The notes under the pieces: model-generated
Databases searched by the model: none
The model's input: the letters and a program-made list of their open reading frames with translations, nothing else
What the model was told of the DNA's origin: nothing
Shown: piece after piece, positions 44,768 through 53,620 of the stretch
Position numbering within the stretch: position 1 is the stretch's first letter
How the letters are laid out: every line of letters begins with the position of its first letter
Position numbers and translations under genes: made by a program
Assembly (NCBI GenBank): GCA_046546095.1
Contig: JBKGYK010000008.1
Location: forward strand, 1-55,711
Direction: 5' to 3'
Length of the DNA: 55,711 bases
Origin: JAQIBY01 sp046546095
Lineage (GTDB): Bacteria > Bacteroidota > Bacteroidia > Bacteroidales > ML635J-15

Positions 44768-45338
44768 AAATCAAAGAATTATAAATATATAATATTTGAG
44801 GTAAAACCTCATCTTTATTGTTGTTGCTTATCAAATATGTTGCCAGATTTTTATGCATCTCCGGCTTTTTCTGGGATTTTACCCGTTCCATAACAGATGC
44901 CAGGTCTGCGTTATCCCGTTGCATTACCCGCTCAAGCCGTTCTTTTTCATCGGCAAGCACAAGGATGGTAGCATCCAGTTTTTTATAAAATCCTGTTTCA
45001 AACATAATGGATGCTTCAACAAGGACCAGTGGTGCTGATTGTCTTGCTGCCCACTGTTCAAAATCTTTATGTACGGCAGGGTGCACAATATTGTTTACTT
45101 TCCTGCGTGCATCTTCATCGTTAAAAATAATATCAGACATTTTTTGCTTGTCAAGCCTGCCTTCATGAAAGACGTTTGTTTGCAATGCCTGGTTTATGGC
45201 TTGTTGCATTTCTTCTGAATGCATCAGTCGGCGGGCTTCAGGATCTGCATAATAAACAGGTACACCAAGAATTTCAAAAGCTCTTGCTATATTGCTCTTG
45301 CCACTGCCTATGCCGCCTGCAAGTCCTGCCTTTTTCAT
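44760..45338 (-). CDS. coaE: Dephospho-CoA kinase
   Basis: Last step of coenzyme A synthesis: phosphorylates the 3'-hydroxyl of dephospho-CoA. The 192-residue P-loop kinase shows GGIGSGKS (8-15), the DP motif in YYADPEARRLM, the LVEASIMFETG block (typically PLLFE in others) and the lid region ERVMQRDNADLASVMERVKSQ. Start at 45338, overlapping the YbbR gene by 4 bp. It sits within the nusB-DUF5606 run, consistent with a housekeeping role. Confidence 0.93.
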   Translation of the reverse strand: MKKAGLAGGIGSGKSNIARAFEILGVPVYYADPEARRLMHSEEMQQAINQALQTNVFHEGRLDKQKMSDIIFNDEDARRKVNNIVHPAVHKDFEQWAARQSAPLVLVEASIMFETGFYKKLDATILVLADEKERLERVMQRDNADLASVMERVKSQKKPEMHKNLATYLISNNNKDEVLPQILYIYNSLIYG

Positions 45339-46327
45339 TCCTTCAATGATTTTTGCCTGATGAATTTTACACTTTCCTGATGCAGCCGGATGCGACTGAT
45401 ATATTCCGGATGTATTACGAGTTCAGGATACAGCTTATTGTCCCTGGCCTCCTGAAAATCTGCACGAAGCCGGAAATCATCCTCGCTGATTTGTTTGTAT
45501 TTGCTCACCGGTACCTGAAACGATATCCTGATGTCATTTGAAACTAGCTCAACATCAATGCTGTCAGGGATGTTGATTACTTCTACCGGAACAGTGATTC
45601 CTGTTTCTGTGTATTTTTCAACATGAATGCTCAGCTTTACCCTTTGGGGGTCACAAACTATTTTTTCTGGTATTTCCAAAGGAATATGCCGGTTGATGTT
45701 ACTGTTGATCCTGCCATAATCCATTTTTTTGGTGAAAATGGTATCAATCGTATTGACAATGCGGCGTGAACCTGTAACTTCGACAGTGTCAGGTGTCAGA
45801 AACGGACCAGCTGTAACCATATACTGCCGGGCAGGCTTGAAGTGAATACGTGGGGAAACAAATACCTGCTTAGTGATGGACTTACTGACATATAGATGCA
45901 ATGTGTCCGGCTTTATCTGGTTGAGATTAAGTTTCCCTTTAATGCGTTTACTTACTTCGGAGCGAATACTGCGGGAAGTAATATAGTAGTGATCATCATT
46001 GATTTTGCCGGGTACTGTTTTGTCTAAATTGATGATAAGGGGGGGCTTAGCGTGGTCAAGTTTGTAACTCAGAATATCATAGCCGTGACCATGAATTTCA
46101 ATGTCCAGCCTGGGGTTTTCACTTTTGTCCAGTTCAAGGCCGGATGGTAAATTTTTAAAAATGACAGGGTAGGTGATGTTGTGTGCGTACTCCTTGTTAA
46201 GCGCGTTGAGTAGCCACAAAATAGTCGATATAGCCAAAAATAAACCGAAAACCAGTGTTTTTCGGTTTATTTTGACCTGCATCAGTTTATCTAAAAGTTG
46301 CTTAAATCTGTTTTTGTCTTTAGCCAA
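45335..46327 (-). CDS. YbbR-like domain protein
   Basis: The 330-residue protein has one N-terminal membrane helix (about residues 22-40, TLVFGLFLAISTILWLLNAL) and a periplasmic part with YbbR-like beta repeats (visible pairs such as LDIEIHGHGYDILSYKL, VEVTGSRRIVNTIDTIFT, ITVPVEVINIPDSIDVEL). In other bacteria YbbR/CdaR proteins regulate the diadenylate cyclase CdaA. Here no CdaA homologue is adjacent, and the pairing with coaE is the Bacteroidota context. It overlaps coaE and lies 8 bp after yajC. Functional link to c-di-AMP is only inferred from family. Confidence 0.88.
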   Translation of the reverse strand: MAKDKNRFKQLLDKLMQVKINRKTLVFGLFLAISTILWLLNALNKEYAHNITYPVIFKNLPSGLELDKSENPRLDIEIHGHGYDILSYKLDHAKPPLIINLDKTVPGKINDDHYYITSRSIRSEVSKRIKGKLNLNQIKPDTLHLYVSKSITKQVFVSPRIHFKPARQYMVTAGPFLTPDTVEVTGSRRIVNTIDTIFTKKMDYGRINSNINRHIPLEIPEKIVCDPQRVKLSIHVEKYTETGITVPVEVINIPDSIDVELVSNDIRISFQVPVSKYKQISEDDFRLRADFQEARDNKLYPELVIHPEYISRIRLHQESVKFIRQKSLKE

Positions 46328-46335
46328 GCCGAATG

Positions 46336-46659
46336 CTATCTTGATTGCTGTACACCAACGGGATTAACCGTGGATTTTTCAACTGATATTATAACGCCAT
46401 CGGCAATTTCAAGATCAAAGGTGGTTTCTTTTACCGCTTTGATTTTGCCGTGAATTCCACCGGCAGTCAATACTTTATCACCTTTATCCAGGCTTTCGCG
46501 GAATTTGCGCATTTCTTTCTGCCGCTTCATCTGTGGCCGGATCATAAAGAAATAAAATACTACCAGTATGAGTGCCAGAAAAATAAAGCTACTCCACTGT
46601 CCACCCTGCTCGCCTGTAGCGTTTGGGTCCATCATTAAAATAATTCCTAATAAATTCAT
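46336..46659 (-). CDS. yajC: Preprotein translocase subunit YajC
   Basis: A 107-residue single-span membrane protein that associates with SecDF and stimulates protein export. Its one helix (about 23-40, SFIFLALILVVFYFFMIRP) is followed by the hallmark QMKRQKEMRKFRESLDKGDKVLTAGGIHGKI. Length and order match the family. It lies between DUF1573 and YbbR genes on the minus strand, apart from secDF, which is not in this window. Confidence 0.94.
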   Translation of the reverse strand: MNLLGIILMMDPNATGEQGGQWSSFIFLALILVVFYFFMIRPQMKRQKEMRKFRESLDKGDKVLTAGGIHGKIKAVKETTFDLEIADGVIISVEKSTVNPVGVQQSR

Positions 46660-46672
46660 ATGCTTTGTTTTT

Positions 46673-47146
46673 TTATTGTGTTACAATATTACACATTATT
46701 CTTAACTCTTTTGTCTTTGGTTGCGTATTCGCGAAAACCTTAACACTTTTCTTTTGTTCGCCCTGTCTGCCCTGACTGTCAAATGTCACCTCCACGTAAC
46801 CGTCCTCACCGGGAGCAATCGGCTTTTTAGTCCATTTTGGTGCTGTACACCCACAAGAGGCTTTCACATTATTGATAATCAACTCAGAGCCTCCGACATT
46901 CGTAAAAGTAAAAGTGTAGGCTACCTTTTCTCCCTGAATCACGGTACCAAAATTGTACTCTTTGACCGGAAAATCAAATTCAGGCAACTCACTTAGGTCA
47001 CCCTCCTTGTCTGCACTGATTGGGTTTTTAACATCCTTCGTATCAATTTTCCCATCATTGGAGTCGGGCTCTTTAGAATTGTCACAACTGAAGGAAAGCA
47101 GACCTGCAAGCATCACAATAATCAGAATATAATATTTTGTATTCAT
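46673..47146 (-). CDS. DUF1573 lipoprotein
   Basis: The 157-residue protein has a lipoprotein signal with lipobox LSFSC (Cys at residue 21), a low-complexity Asp/Lys linker, then a DUF1573 Ig-like domain (about 60-157): EYNFGTVIQGEKVAYTFTFTN, the SCGCT motif, and APGEDGYVEVTFDS. DUF1573 domains are widespread in Bacteroidota cell-envelope proteins; function unknown. The SCGCT pair may bind metal or form a disulfide. It follows nusB and precedes yajC by 13 bp. Confidence 0.92.
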   Translation of the reverse strand: MNTKYYILIIVMLAGLLSFSCDNSKEPDSNDGKIDTKDVKNPISADKEGDLSELPEFDFPVKEYNFGTVIQGEKVAYTFTFTNVGGSELIINNVKASCGCTAPKWTKKPIAPGEDGYVEVTFDSQGRQGEQKKSVKVFANTQPKTKELRIMCNIVTQ

Positions 47147-47225
47147 TATAATTATAATTTAAATTTTTGTAAAGGTACAATTTTCTTATTGCTGTGAAAA
47201 ATCCATTTCTCAGTTTTTTCTTATT

Positions 47226-48176
47226 CTACACCCCGCCAACAAGTCCACGGCCGGTTTTTTTTACTTTGCCTTCCTTTTTTAAGGCAACAACGATCTGGTC
47301 AAGCAATCCGTTAATGAATGCATTGCTTTTAAGGGTACTGTAGAATTTGCTGATTTCTATATATTCATTTATGCTTACTTTTACCGGAACTGCTGGCATA
47401 TGTATGAACTCAGTGATAGCAAGCTTCATAATGATTTTATCGACAATGGCTATGCGTTCGATATCCCAGTTTTTGGAGTGCTCTTCTATCATTTCTTCAT
47501 ATTCATTGTCATGTATCAGGGCTTTACGCAGTAAATGCTTGCCGAATTCCCGGTCTGCTTCACATGTATATTCCTTCATGATAAGGAAATTATCATTGCC
47601 AGGCTTTTTCACCCGCTGAATGGATTTTTCCAGTAAACTGCAGACAAATCCTATGTCATCATTCCAGTATAAGCCAAACTCCTCAATCATCTGATCAAGG
47701 GTGGGATCATCCACCAAAAAATAATTGATGATATAAATGATGATGTTCTTGTGCTGGCTCAAGCTGGGTTTGTCTGTGTCCAGATAGCTGCGAAACTCTT
47801 CTGTCTCATAAATCTTTTCATACAGATCACGAATATACTTTTCATGTTCATCACGGGGTATGCGAGGAGCCTTTGTTTGCTTCTGAAAGCACTCAGCCTG
47901 CCTGATGGCTTCAATGACAGGATTATCTACAAAATTCCTTCTGGGATGTAAATCTTCATAGGTAGGAAGATTCTTGGCCAGTGCAATTTCTATCTTATGC
48001 CCGGAATAATCCGCCAGATAAGTAATGATTGATAAAATTTCATAATACAATTCAAGCGTACCATGTACACTTTTGTCCAACTCCTTTGTTGCAGCGTTAA
48101 GGTCGCCTTTGCCTTGCTGGACATTGGCGTAATAAACCTGCATTACTTTTGTTCTTAGTAGTCTTCTGCTAATCAT
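47226..48176 (-). CDS. nusB: Transcription antitermination factor NusB (long Bacteroidota form)
   Basis: The 316-residue protein is much longer than E. coli NusB (139). The C-terminal ~110 residues form the NusB RNA-binding helical domain (IDKIIMKLAITEFIHMPAVPVKVSINEYIEISKFY is the family block in two stretches, ending FINGLLDQI). The N-terminal ~190 residues are an all-helical extension seen in other Bacteroidota NusB proteins as I recall. It promotes rRNA antitermination with NusE. It heads the seven-gene minus-strand run and is divergent from the DUF3276 gene. Confidence 0.92.
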   Translation of the reverse strand: MISRRLLRTKVMQVYYANVQQGKGDLNAATKELDKSVHGTLELYYEILSIITYLADYSGHKIEIALAKNLPTYEDLHPRRNFVDNPVIEAIRQAECFQKQTKAPRIPRDEHEKYIRDLYEKIYETEEFRSYLDTDKPSLSQHKNIIIYIINYFLVDDPTLDQMIEEFGLYWNDDIGFVCSLLEKSIQRVKKPGNDNFLIMKEYTCEADREFGKHLLRKALIHDNEYEEMIEEHSKNWDIERIAIVDKIIMKLAITEFIHMPAVPVKVSINEYIEISKFYSTLKSNAFINGLLDQIVVALKKEGKVKKTGRGLVGGV

Positions 48177-48246
48177 TATTGAGAACCTTTATGCGAATGC
48201 AAAGTAGCGTATTTTTTATTTGTTTTGCAATAATTTTTAAAAAGCT

Positions 48247-48276
48247 TTTGTTTCAAGAAAAGGTTTACTATATTTG
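48247..48276 (+). promoter_or_regulatory. Candidate promoter of the PUR-alpha-like gene
   Basis: TTTG (48247-48250), an 18-bp spacer and TATATTTG (48269-48276), a full match to the Bacteroidota TTTG / TAnnTTTG pattern. Predicted start about 48283, leader about 19 nt. Confidence 0.65.
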
Positions 48277-48301
48277 TGGTAGTACCAATTAATACAGCAG
48301 G

Positions 48302-48757
48302 ATGGAAGGTAAAGAAAAAAATCGCAACCAAGGAATCTTCGCTCGAACTGTAAGGGCTGGAAGGCGTACTTACTTCTTTGATGTGAAACAAACAAGAAGC
48401 GGAGATCTGTTTTTAACCATTACGGAAAGCAAAAAGGTTTTTAAAAAGAAAGATTCATTTCGATATGAAAAACACAAAATTTTTCTCTACAAAGAAGATT
48501 TTGACAAATTTACCAGAGCCTTTGAGGATGCAGTAGGTTTTGTCCGGGAACATGTTGATGAATCCCTGGAAAAAGGCGGCCTGGATATGCAGGAAGATGA
48601 AAATACTGAGAAAAGTGAAGAAAGGCCGGAAACACCGGAAGGCAAAAATCCCGAAGAAAATGATGTGAAAGAACCGGATGAGGAAGCAGAAAAATTTACC
48701 AATGTCAGTTTCGATGATCTTGATCCTGACGCCGAAAAAGGTAAAGAAGAAAAGTAA
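48302..48757 (+). CDS. DUF3276 (PUR-alpha-like) nucleic-acid-binding protein
   Basis: A 151-residue protein with one PUR repeat (residues about 10-85): IFARTVRAGRRTYFFDVKQTR, LFLTITESKKVF, FRYEKHKIFLYKEDF. The Borrelia homologue (BpuR) binds nucleic acids. The C-terminal ~60 residues are a highly acidic, low-complexity tail (EEDENTEKSEE-like, PEENDVKEPDEEAEK), which may modulate binding. Promoter and convergent stop with the GAF gene (three bases apart) suggest a single-gene transcript. Function in the cell is inferred as transcriptional or RNA-related. Confidence 0.9.
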   Translation: MEGKEKNRNQGIFARTVRAGRRTYFFDVKQTRSGDLFLTITESKKVFKKKDSFRYEKHKIFLYKEDFDKFTRAFEDAVGFVREHVDESLEKGGLDMQEDENTEKSEERPETPEGKNPEENDVKEPDEEAEKFTNVSFDDLDPDAEKGKEEK

Positions 48758-48760
48758 ACA

Positions 48761-49234
48761 TCACTGTTTTTGATAAACCAGGTTTACAATGCGGGACAGC
48801 CATTGACTATCGGTTTCATCAAAACTATTGTATTTGTCACTGTCAACATCCAGCACTCCAATAAGCTTGTTTTTATCGTCGTATAGCGGTACAACAATCT
48901 CTGATCTGGAACGTGAATCACATGCAATGTGACCAGGAAACTTTTCTACATCACTGACCACCATGGCCTTTTCCTGACGTATTCCCGCCCAGCAGACACC
49001 TGTATCCTTCTTTAGCTCCAGACATGCTAGCGGCCCCTGATACGGCCCAACCTGTAATTGTCCGCTGTCATTCAGCAGATAAAAACCTGTCCAGAAAAAC
49101 AATGCCTGCTTGTGATGCAATACAGCCACTATCGTTGCCATTCTGCTAACAGGATTGGCAACAGGAACAGTCAGATTCTCCAACTGCTCATATATTCTTA
49201 CATACCGGTTGATTTTCTTTTCATTTACTGACAT
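48761..49234 (-). CDS. msrC: GAF-domain free methionine-(R)-sulfoxide reductase
   Basis: Reduces free L-methionine-(R)-sulfoxide. I chose ATG at 49234 (157 residues), not an in-frame codon at 49285, because a full promoter-like pair at 49261-49293 lies between them and the first 17 residues are absent from the GAF core. The three family cysteines are C71 (LACLEL), C81 (GVCW) and C105 (IACDS). The block VGPYQGP and FPGHIACDSRSRSEIVVPLYD are diagnostic. Cytoplasmic, complementing the exported MsrB at 1687. Divergent from the GPx gene. Confidence 0.9.
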   Translation of the reverse strand: MSVNEKKINRYVRIYEQLENLTVPVANPVSRMATIVAVLHHKQALFFWTGFYLLNDSGQLQVGPYQGPLACLELKKDTGVCWAGIRQEKAMVVSDVEKFPGHIACDSRSRSEIVVPLYDDKNKLIGVLDVDSDKYNSFDETDSQWLSRIVNLVYQKQ

Positions 49235-49260
49235 TTTGCTTTTTTTTATGTTTCTGTAAA

Positions 49261-49293
49261 CAAAAATAAGAGAATTGCTGTTCAATACACAAA
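49261..49293 (-). promoter_or_regulatory. Candidate promoter of the fRMsr gene
   Basis: Read on the minus strand: TTTG (49293-49290), a 21-bp spacer, and TATTTTTG (49268-49261). It fits TTTG / TAnnTTTG and would start transcription near 49255, about 20 nt before the ATG at 49234. Confidence 0.55.
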
Positions 49294-49302
49294 CTAAACA
49301 TT

Positions 49303-49842
49303 ATGAAAATACTCATTTTTTTAACAGCATTTATTATGACATTAAATACGGACACTACTGCACAGACTGGTTTTTACGACCTGCAGGCAGAGAATATCAA
49401 CGGAGAAATTATCAATTTTGATACATTCAGGGGTAAGAAAGTTTTGATTGTAAATACCGCATCCAGGTGTGGATTTACCGGACAGTACGAAGGATTGCAG
49501 GAACTCCACGAAGAGTTTGGCGGCGATGACTTTATGATTGTAGGATTTCCATCCAACGACTTTATGAATCAGGAACCCGGCAGTGAAGAGGATATCAAAG
49601 CCTTTTGTGAGAAAAATTACGGTGTGGAATTTTTAATGATGTCAAAAGTTAAGGTCAAAGGCAAATCAAAGCATCCTGTATATGCGTGGCTTACAGATAA
49701 AAAGCTGAATAATGCAATGGATTCAAAAGTCAGCTGGAATTTCCAGAAATACATGATCAACGAAAATGGTGAGCTTGTGGATGTTGCCAAACCCAAAGTA
49801 AGCCCGAAATCTGATAAAATTCTGAATTTCATCAAGGCATAA
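49303..49842 (+). CDS. Exported glutathione peroxidase family protein
   Basis: A 179-residue thioredoxin-fold peroxidase with a signal peptide (about 1-20, DTTAQ), so it works in the envelope. The peroxidatic Cys is C56 in SRCGFTGQ. The other active-site blocks are GFPSNDFMNQEP, where the usual resolving-cysteine-type motif FPCNQF is FPSNDF, and VSWNFQKYM with the Trp and Asn. A Cys in KAFCEKNYGV may act as resolving Cys. Bacterial Gpx usually takes electrons from thioredoxin rather than glutathione. A hairpin terminator lies just downstream. Monocistronic. Confidence 0.9.
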   Translation: MKILIFLTAFIMTLNTDTTAQTGFYDLQAENINGEIINFDTFRGKKVLIVNTASRCGFTGQYEGLQELHEEFGGDDFMIVGFPSNDFMNQEPGSEEDIKAFCEKNYGVEFLMMSKVKVKGKSKHPVYAWLTDKKLNNAMDSKVSWNFQKYMINENGELVDVAKPKVSPKSDKILNFIKA

Positions 49843-49869
49843 TTTACTTATTACAGCAATTATTACAAA

Positions 49870-49918
49870 CACCCCTGTTTTCCGTAAGACTATACGGCAG
49901 AGCAGGGGTGAATTGTTT
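49870..49918 (+). terminator. Terminator after the GPx gene
   Basis: CACCCCTG (49870-49877) pairs with CAGGGGTG (49903-49910), with an inner CCGT/ACGG stem, followed by AATTGTTTTT. Confidence 0.8.
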
Positions 49919-50057
49919 TTGGCATAATGATTTTTCCTGTTCGCTTTGGCCTGTTTTCTGTCCGACATACATGTATGCATAACTTGTGCTGTTTCTTAGA
50001 AATAAAATTGAAAGCTCTGTTTCCACAATACAATTAGTTTTGCTTATTTTGCTGGTT

Positions 50058-51176
50058 GTGAAATTGTATCCCACATATATCACTCTGCTGATTGTAATCT
50101 TGTTGTCATTTGCATGTCAAGATGCTGATGTACATGATCTTGCTGACAAGAGCACTGTAACAAACATATATGCAGATGGTTTTGAGATAAAAAAATCCCC
50201 AACAGGGTATACAATGGTTGTAAATCGCCCGTGGCAGCAAGCAGAGAATGAGGAATTTATCTACACTTTAAGCAGGAATCCGGATCAGCATGAAATTGGA
50301 ATCCCAGTAGAAAAAGTCGTTTGCATGTCAACCACACATATGGCATATCTGCATGCTCTGAAACAGGCAGAAAGTGTTGCCGGGCTCAGTGGTACTGACT
50401 ATCTGTTCAATAAGCACTTACAACAGGCAGTGAAGCGAGGTGAACTTGAAGAGGTAGGGTTTTCCGAGAATCTGAATATGGAAAAAATCATCAGCTTAAA
50501 TCCGGATGTGGTTTTTGCCTATGTAATTCAACCCTCAGAACTAAGACCCCTCAGACAGTTAGAAAAACTGGGCATTCCCGTTGTGGTGGTTGGTGATTAT
50601 CTGGAACAGACACCCCTGGCCAAACTTGAATGGCTGCGGTTTTTTGCTGCATTCTATGATCTTATGCCTGAGGCTGACAGCCTGATCACAACAAAAACCG
50701 AAAATTACCTTCAGCTTAAAAACAAATTGCCTGCTGATAAACCTGCTCCCAAAGTATTAACCAATGTTCCATGGCAGGGCGTGTGGTGGGTGCCTGGTGG
50801 TGAATCATATCTGGCAAAACTCATCAGCGATGCCGGAGGACAGTACATCTTCGGAGATTATCCGGGAACCGAAAGTCATGCCGTGGATATTGAAAAAGTT
50901 TACCAACGATCAATGGATGCGGATGTATGGATCAATACCGGCAATGCCAACTCTTACAATGCTGTTTTTGCGGCTGACAGACGGCTGGAGTCGTTTCACA
51001 AACTGGCGGAGATCCGGATTTTTAATAACAATAAACGAAGCAATGGTACAGGCAATGATTTTTATGAATCTGCCGTAGTGAATCCCGATCACCTCTTGTC
51101 CGACCTCATCAGAATTTTTCATCCGGAAATGCTGGATAATGACACATTGATATATTACAAAGCTTTGCGTGAATGA
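50058..51176 (+). CDS. Metal-chelate ABC importer substrate-binding lipoprotein (BtuF/FhuD type)
   Basis: Captures a metal complex such as cobalamin, heme or siderophore iron in the periplasm. I chose GTG at 50058 (372 residues) because it directly yields the lipoprotein signal KLYPTYITLLIVILLSFAC with lipobox LSFAC; a longer frame is open upstream. The two-lobed class III binding fold is seen in VVCMSTTHMAYLHAL and ISLNPDVVFAYV. The stop overlaps the permease start by ATGA. No TonB receptor gene is adjacent, so the ligand is not identifiable. Start confidence is moderate; family confidence is high. Confidence 0.85.
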   Translation: MKLYPTYITLLIVILLSFACQDADVHDLADKSTVTNIYADGFEIKKSPTGYTMVVNRPWQQAENEEFIYTLSRNPDQHEIGIPVEKVVCMSTTHMAYLHALKQAESVAGLSGTDYLFNKHLQQAVKRGELEEVGFSENLNMEKIISLNPDVVFAYVIQPSELRPLRQLEKLGIPVVVVGDYLEQTPLAKLEWLRFFAAFYDLMPEADSLITTKTENYLQLKNKLPADKPAPKVLTNVPWQGVWWVPGGESYLAKLISDAGGQYIFGDYPGTESHAVDIEKVYQRSMDADVWINTGNANSYNAVFAADRRLESFHKLAEIRIFNNNKRSNGTGNDFYESAVVNPDHLLSDLIRIFHPEMLDNDTLIYYKALRE

Positions 51177-52204
51177 AAAGCAGCTTACGAGCATATTTCC
51201 TCATGGCCATTGTGCTGATTGGCAGTCTGATCTTGTTTGTTGCAGACTTGCTGACAGGAAGTACTGAGATTGGTCTCTCCCGGCTTATGGCCTGGTTTAC
51301 CGGTACGGCTGATACGGATGCCGGATGGTATGCTGCCTTTAGTCTGTTCCGTCTGCCCAGGGTGTTGACAGCAGTTTTGGCCGGGGCTGCTCTCTCAGTC
51401 AGTGGGTTACTTATGCAAACCCTGTTTAGAAATCCTCTGGCAGGACCCTATATCCTGGGGATTTCTTCCGGTGCCAGTCTCGGTGTGGCTTTGGTTGTGC
51501 TTGGTGCAGGTACAGGCGGAGCGATGCTTCAGGGGTCTGCAGGAAGCCTCTGGCTCGTGGTATCCGGTGCCATAGGTGCAGGCCTGGTCATGTTGATCGT
51601 TTCTCTGATTTCTATACGTCAAAAAGACATCATGACTTTGTTGATACTGGGGGTGCTGATCGGGGCAGTGATTTCTGCTATTGTTGGCCTTTTGCAATAT
51701 CTCAGCCAGGCTGCAGACCTTAAACTCTATGTTCTCTGGACAATGGGCAGCCTTCGTTCTGTTTCACCGGACGATTTGAAATTGCTTGCTCCGGTTATTC
51801 TTGTAGGTCTTTTTGTCTCCTGGCTGATTTCAAAGCATCTGAATATCCTGCTGCTGGGCGAAGACAATGCACGTGCAATGGGCACACCGGTATTGCTGAT
51901 CCGCTTGTTGATTTTTGTTTGTGTGTCAATTCTGGCAGGCAGCATTACTGCATTTTGTGGCCCCATCGGTTTTATTGGAATTGCCGTGCCTCATATTATC
52001 CGCAGTATTTTCAGGTGCTCTGACCATCGATGGCTTCTGCCTGCCAGTATGGTAGGAGGAGCGGGCGTGATGCTCTTTTCTGATATACTCAGCAATTTTG
52101 GCCCGGGTGATTCAGTGATGCCAATAAATTCGATCACGGCACTGGTAGGAATTCCCTTTATTTTCTGGTTGATATTGAGCAAACGCAAAAGCTTTTTTCA
52201 GTGA
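51173..52204 (+). CDS. FecCD-type ABC permease (BtuC-like)
   Basis: A 343-residue inner-membrane permease of the FecCD/BtuC family with about ten hydrophobic helices. Family parts include FRLPRVLTAVLAGAALSVSG, RNPLAGPYILGISSGASLG and the coupling-helix region CGPIGFIGIAVPHIIRSIF near residues 262-282. It forms a homodimeric channel with the neighbouring binding protein and ATPase. It overlaps both neighbours by 4 bp, which is strong evidence of one operon. Confidence 0.94.
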   Translation: MKSSLRAYFLMAIVLIGSLILFVADLLTGSTEIGLSRLMAWFTGTADTDAGWYAAFSLFRLPRVLTAVLAGAALSVSGLLMQTLFRNPLAGPYILGISSGASLGVALVVLGAGTGGAMLQGSAGSLWLVVSGAIGAGLVMLIVSLISIRQKDIMTLLILGVLIGAVISAIVGLLQYLSQAADLKLYVLWTMGSLRSVSPDDLKLLAPVILVGLFVSWLISKHLNILLLGEDNARAMGTPVLLIRLLIFVCVSILAGSITAFCGPIGFIGIAVPHIIRSIFRCSDHRWLLPASMVGGAGVMLFSDILSNFGPGDSVMPINSITALVGIPFIFWLILSKRKSFFQ

Positions 52205-53208
52205 AAGACAAAAGAAAAACATACCTGGAAACTGAAAATCTCGGCATTGGATACCGGAACAATAAGCTGATCCGAAATATGAACCTGATCGCCGGCAGTG
52301 CAGAGGTGATAGGTTTGCTTGGCCCAAATGGAGCAGGAAAGAGTACATTGTTGAAATCCCTGATGGGACTCTTGCCGGTTCTGGAGGGAGATATCAGAAT
52401 CCTGGGAAAAAACCCTTCTGCACTGAGTGCAAGAAAAAAGGCCCGGCTGGTAAGTTATGTGGCAGCCAGTGAAAGTCTTCCTACCAATTTGCATGTGTAC
52501 GAACTGGTGGCTTTTGGAAGATATCCATACACGGGCTTGATGAGCAAACCCGGTGCGGATGATATACAACGGCAAAAACTTGCCATGCAGCAAATGCAGG
52601 TCAGCCATCTCGCCGCAAGACAATTGGGAGAAATCAGCGATGGGGAGAAACAACGGGCCATGATAGCACGGGCACTGGCACAGGATACTCCTTTGATTAT
52701 CCTTGACGAACCGGCAGCGCATCTTGACATCAAAAACCGGTATGAGCTCATGCGCCTTTTACGCAGGCAGGCCGCAACCACCGGCAAATGTATCATCCTT
52801 TCATCCCACGATCTGGAAATTGCTATGAACTATACGGATAAGCTTTGGATGATTGATCAGGGTGAAATTGTCTCCGGTTTGCCTGAAGACCTGGTGCTGC
52901 AGGGGGATATTGATAAGCTGGTGCCCTCTGATGAAATACGCTTTGACAGAAAAGCCGGAAAATTTATTTTGCCTGTGCAGAAAATAAGAGAAGTTTGTGT
53001 ACATGGCAATGGAACAGTCTTTCAATGGACTTGTCATGCTCTCAGACGATACGGATTTGAAATCAGCTGTAACAAAAGTGCCGATATATACGTTATCATC
53101 AAAGAAAATGAGGGACAGCCTCTGTGGGAACTCATTTACCATGATGACGTAAAGAGCTGTAACTCACTGGAAAAATTAATTGTGACCATTAAAAATATTC
53201 ATCTATGA
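52201..53208 (+). CDS. ABC importer ATPase with C-terminal extension
   Basis: The energy subunit of the importer (335 residues). Start is GTG at 52201, overlapping the permease stop. Walker A GPNGAGKST lies at 41-49, the Q-loop region at YVAASESLP, the signature ISDGEKQR (variant of LSGGQ), Walker B IILDEPAAHLD, and the switch His in SSHDLEIA. The core ends about residue 240. About 90 further residues (FQWTCHALRRYGFEISC, KLIVTIKNIHL) form an added domain not found in BtuD or FhuC. This extension may regulate transport or bind a partner. Overlaps the next gene by ATGA. Confidence 0.92.
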   Translation: MKDKRKTYLETENLGIGYRNNKLIRNMNLIAGSAEVIGLLGPNGAGKSTLLKSLMGLLPVLEGDIRILGKNPSALSARKKARLVSYVAASESLPTNLHVYELVAFGRYPYTGLMSKPGADDIQRQKLAMQQMQVSHLAARQLGEISDGEKQRAMIARALAQDTPLIILDEPAAHLDIKNRYELMRLLRRQAATTGKCIILSSHDLEIAMNYTDKLWMIDQGEIVSGLPEDLVLQGDIDKLVPSDEIRFDRKAGKFILPVQKIREVCVHGNGTVFQWTCHALRRYGFEISCNKSADIYVIIKENEGQPLWELIYHDDVKSCNSLEKLIVTIKNIHL

Positions 53209-53435
53209 ACGGATTAAAAAAAGTAACGGCTTACATCCTTGTTTTTGTGGTACTCCTGATGACTGTCCTTGCTATTCTCGGCATATGGAATGTCATTGAT
53301 CTTGAAAACATCCTCAGACGATCCCTGACATCACTTTTCGTGATTTTTATTGCCTCCGTAATTGTTCTCTTTATCTTTTCAGTATTGATTAAAGATAATG
53401 ATCCGCAATCAAAAAACAGCAATCAACAGCAATAG
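53205..53435 (+). CDS. Small two-helix membrane protein ending the ABC operon
   Basis: A 76-residue protein with two predicted transmembrane helices (about 7-29 and 42-62) joined by a short basic loop, and a polar Gln/Asn tail. It overlaps the ATPase gene by 4 bp and is thus very likely expressed with the importer. No family is recognised. It may be an accessory subunit or an unrelated small protein; no homology claim is made. Confidence 0.7.
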   Translation: MNGLKKVTAYILVFVVLLMTVLAILGIWNVIDLENILRRSLTSLFVIFIASVIVLFIFSVLIKDNDPQSKNSNQQQ

Positions 53436-53620
53436 GGAAATCCATACAGTTACTGAGCCTGCCTTATTTTCTTTAATATGGGGGCAAACCGTATATGCGA
53501 TACCTTCAGCCATAGTTTTTAACATCCCGGCATGAACAAAGCATACCGCATTGTTGTATTACTGCCAGAGATTTGTGAAATTTGCAATCAAAGAATGATC
53601 ATAAATAAAAAAATCATATT

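Noticed and set aside
49235..49285. Longer N-terminus of the GAF methionine sulfoxide reductase
   Set aside because: The extra 17 codons overlap a promoter-like pair and do not belong to the GAF domain.
49843..50057. Possible cobalamin riboswitch before the ABC importer operon
   Set aside because: The only clear structure is the terminator of the GPx gene; I could not find the conserved B12-box or the folded core.
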